Part shown: one piece after another, positions 62,405 to 64,000 of the stretch
Layout of the letters: every line of letters starts with the position of its first letter
How positions within the stretch are numbered: the stretch's first letter is position 1
Source: Massilia agilis
GTDB taxonomy: Bacteria; Pseudomonadota; Gammaproteobacteria; Burkholderiales; Burkholderiaceae_D
Length of the DNA: 64,000 nucleotides
Assembly: GCF_024756255.1 (NCBI RefSeq)
Contig: NZ_JANUHB010000006.1
Span: 239,011-303,010 of the forward strand
Direction of reading: 5' to 3'
The notes under the pieces: model-generated
Seen by the model: the letters and a program-made list of their open reading frames with translations, nothing else
Databases searched by the model: none
What the model was told of the DNA's origin: nothing
Program-made: the position numbers and the translations under genes

Positions 62405-63892
62405 TCAGGCGGCCAAGTGGCGCGCCTGGCGTTCGGGGGCGGCAGCTGGCGCCTTCGGCGTGGCCCCGTGGGCGCCAGCCTGGCCTGCGTAATCGCTGGC
62501 GAGCAGCGCTTGTGCGTCGGAGCGCGGCATGCCGCGCTCCTGCAGCCATTCGCCTACCAGTTTCGCAAGGCGGTCCAGGGCGATGCGGTGGGTCGCATCG
62601 GTGCGGGTGTACATCCAGTCCGAAAACGCCATGAAATTGGCGAACGGCGAATCGCCGAGCAGCGCCTTGACCGTATTGGCGAAACGGCCGGAGTTGGCGA
62701 CCAGGTCCCAATATCGCGAAAAACGCACCAGCCGCTGCATCGTCTGGAAGTCGATCTTGCCGGTGGCGAGCACGGTGTAAGGCGGGAAGGCGTCATACAC
62801 CATGCCAAACGGGCCGGTATGCCGGATGATGGGCGTGCCGCGCAGGCGCTTGAGGATGCCGAACTGGATTTCGTGCGGGCCGAGCGAGACCAGGTGATCG
62901 AATCCTCGGGCGAAACTGTCCACGTCTTCGCCCGGCAGGCCGGCAATCAAGTCCACGTGCAGGTGGGCGTGCGAATGCGCGTGCAGCCAGCGGATATTGT
63001 CGGCGGCCTTGTCGTTGTTCTGGCGGCGGCTGACCAGCGCTTGTACTTCAGGGTTGAAGCTCTGGATGCCGATTTCGAACTGCAGCGCGCCCGGCGGGAA
63101 CTGGGCAATGCTCTCTTTCAGGGCATCGGGCAGGTGGTCCGGGACCAGCTCGAAATGCGCATAGACCGGATCGTTGGGCGCGGCCTGCAATTTATCGAGG
63201 AAGAACTGCATGATGCGCAGGCTCGTCTTGACGTTCAGGTTGAACGTGCGGTCCACGAACTTGAACAGGCGCGCGCCGCGCTGGTAAAGCGATTCCATCT
63301 GGGAGAGGAAATCGTCGAGCGGGAAAGGCCAGGCCGTCTTGTCGAGCGAGGAAAGGCAAAACTCGCATTTGAAAGGACAGCCGCGCGAGGCTTCGACATA
63401 AATGGTGCGGTGGGCGATATCGTCGGCGCTGTAGAGATGATAGGGCAGGCGGATCGCGTCCATGGGCGGCTGCTCGCCTGCATGGATCTTCATCAGCGGT
63501 TGCGGGCCATTGAGGATCTGGCCGCACAGTTTGGCAAAAGTGATATCGCCCCAGCCCGTCACGACATAATCGGCCAGCTTCACGATCTCCTGTTCCGCCG
63601 TTTCGTGCGACACCTCGGGACCGCCCAGTACCACGGTTACGTGCGGCGCCACGCGTTTAAGCATGGAAACGACTCTTGAAGTTTCCTCGACATTCCATAT
63701 ATAGACCCCGAAGCCGACGATTTGTGGCTTTCGAGCAAGCAGCCGTTCGACCACCTCGGTGGTTTTGGCGCCGATGACGAATTCCAGGATCGATGCCTGC
63801 TCCTGCAGCTCGCCCAGGTTGGCGAGCAGGTAGCGCAGCCCGAGGGAAGCGTGGGTGTAGCGGGCGTTGAGCGTGGAAAGCAGGATGGTCAT
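62405..63892 (-). CDS. B12-binding-domain radical SAM protein
   Basis: 495 residues. N-terminal cobalamin-binding-like Rossmann domain (about 1-130: ILLSTLNARYTHASLGLRYL, GFGVYIWNVEETSRVV, VVLGGPEVSHE). Radical SAM core begins IYVEASRGCPFKCEFCLSSL with Cx3Cx2C ligands of the [4Fe-4S] cluster. The C-terminal part (about 380-480) is like DUF4080. Such proteins carry out methyl transfer or other radical chemistry on unknown substrates. It is located 55 bases upstream of the Mla operon start in the same direction. Confidence 0.93.
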   Translation of the reverse strand: MTILLSTLNARYTHASLGLRYLLANLGELQEQASILEFVIGAKTTEVVERLLARKPQIVGFGVYIWNVEETSRVVSMLKRVAPHVTVVLGGPEVSHETAEQEIVKLADYVVTGWGDITFAKLCGQILNGPQPLMKIHAGEQPPMDAIRLPYHLYSADDIAHRTIYVEASRGCPFKCEFCLSSLDKTAWPFPLDDFLSQMESLYQRGARLFKFVDRTFNLNVKTSLRIMQFFLDKLQAAPNDPVYAHFELVPDHLPDALKESIAQFPPGALQFEIGIQSFNPEVQALVSRRQNNDKAADNIRWLHAHSHAHLHVDLIAGLPGEDVDSFARGFDHLVSLGPHEIQFGILKRLRGTPIIRHTGPFGMVYDAFPPYTVLATGKIDFQTMQRLVRFSRYWDLVANSGRFANTVKALLGDSPFANFMAFSDWMYTRTDATHRIALDRLAKLVGEWLQERGMPRSDAQALLASDYAGQAGAHGATPKAPAAAPERQARHLAA

Positions 63893-64000
63893 CGGTTAAT
63901 CCGGTTGCGGGAAGCGGCCATTTTACGTCGTCCCCGAAAGTGCCGGCATTGTAGATACTGTTATGTCCGTCAAGCGGTGTGCAGGGCCGGATTGAATTTT

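Overview
The window looks like a chromosomal segment of a high-GC betaproteobacterium, most likely Oxalobacteraceae (Massilia/Duganella-like). This rests on the gene content and protein flavour (dnaA-dnaN-gyrB opposite rpmH-rnpA-yidD-yidC-mnmE, a DUF1656/FUSC efflux operon, a STAS-MlaE permease) and on inverted intergenic repeats of REP type. It is an inference, not a database result. Assignments come from reading motifs and family features by eye; no search was run.

Left flank (1-7.2 kb): a partial quinone oxidoreductase gene divergent from a LysR regulator, then a tightly overlapping operon on the minus strand, marR - FUSC permease (AaeB-like) - DUF1656 (AaeX-like) - HlyD-type adaptor (AaeA-like) - NodT-type outer-membrane lipoprotein. 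This is a complete aromatic-acid type efflux pump with its own regulator.

Accessory core (7.2-33.9 kb): a nearly complete extracellular-type contractile injection system (eCIS; Afp/PVC relatives) on the plus strand. The order is DUF4255 cap protein, an unknown protein, one sheath, two tube proteins, DUF5908, a LysM-bearing tube/baseplate adaptor, a VgrG-like spike, PAAR tip, gp25, two large baseplate proteins, a 1287-residue tape measure, two Ala-rich helical proteins, an unknown protein and the AAA+ ATPase. It ends in a DUF4157 cargo protein. A second probable cargo, with an LHH/HNH-like nuclease end, is encoded convergently. There is no recognisable tail-fibre gene. The first large baseplate protein carries an unusual cationic amphipathic insert, which raises the possibility of membrane anchoring or a non-classical mode of action.

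Second accessory patch (33.9-38.2 kb): a gene-poor stretch, then a type II restriction-modification set on the minus strand: a PD-(D/E)xK-like putative endonuclease, an m5C methyltransferase and a Vsr mismatch endonuclease. It abuts gyrB.

Replication-origin neighbourhood (38.2-49.8 kb): gyrB, dnaN and dnaA on the minus strand, and rpmH, rnpA, yidD, yidC on the plus strand with a strong rpmH promoter and a strong terminator after yidC. An OpgB-like phosphoglycerol transferase and mnmE follow. Every gap between gyrB, dnaN, dnaA and rpmH carries a copy of the same REP-like repeat.

Right flank (49.8-64 kb): housekeeping and envelope genes. These are several lipoproteins, a CAP-domain protein, pssA, an aldo/keto reductase with a CsoR/FrmR-type regulator, a PBP5/6-type D,D-carboxypeptidase, an alpha/beta hydrolase, a thioredoxin-like [2Fe-2S] ferredoxin, VanZ, a complete Mla/MCE lipid-transport operon with a PqiC-like lipoprotein, and a B12-binding radical SAM protein.
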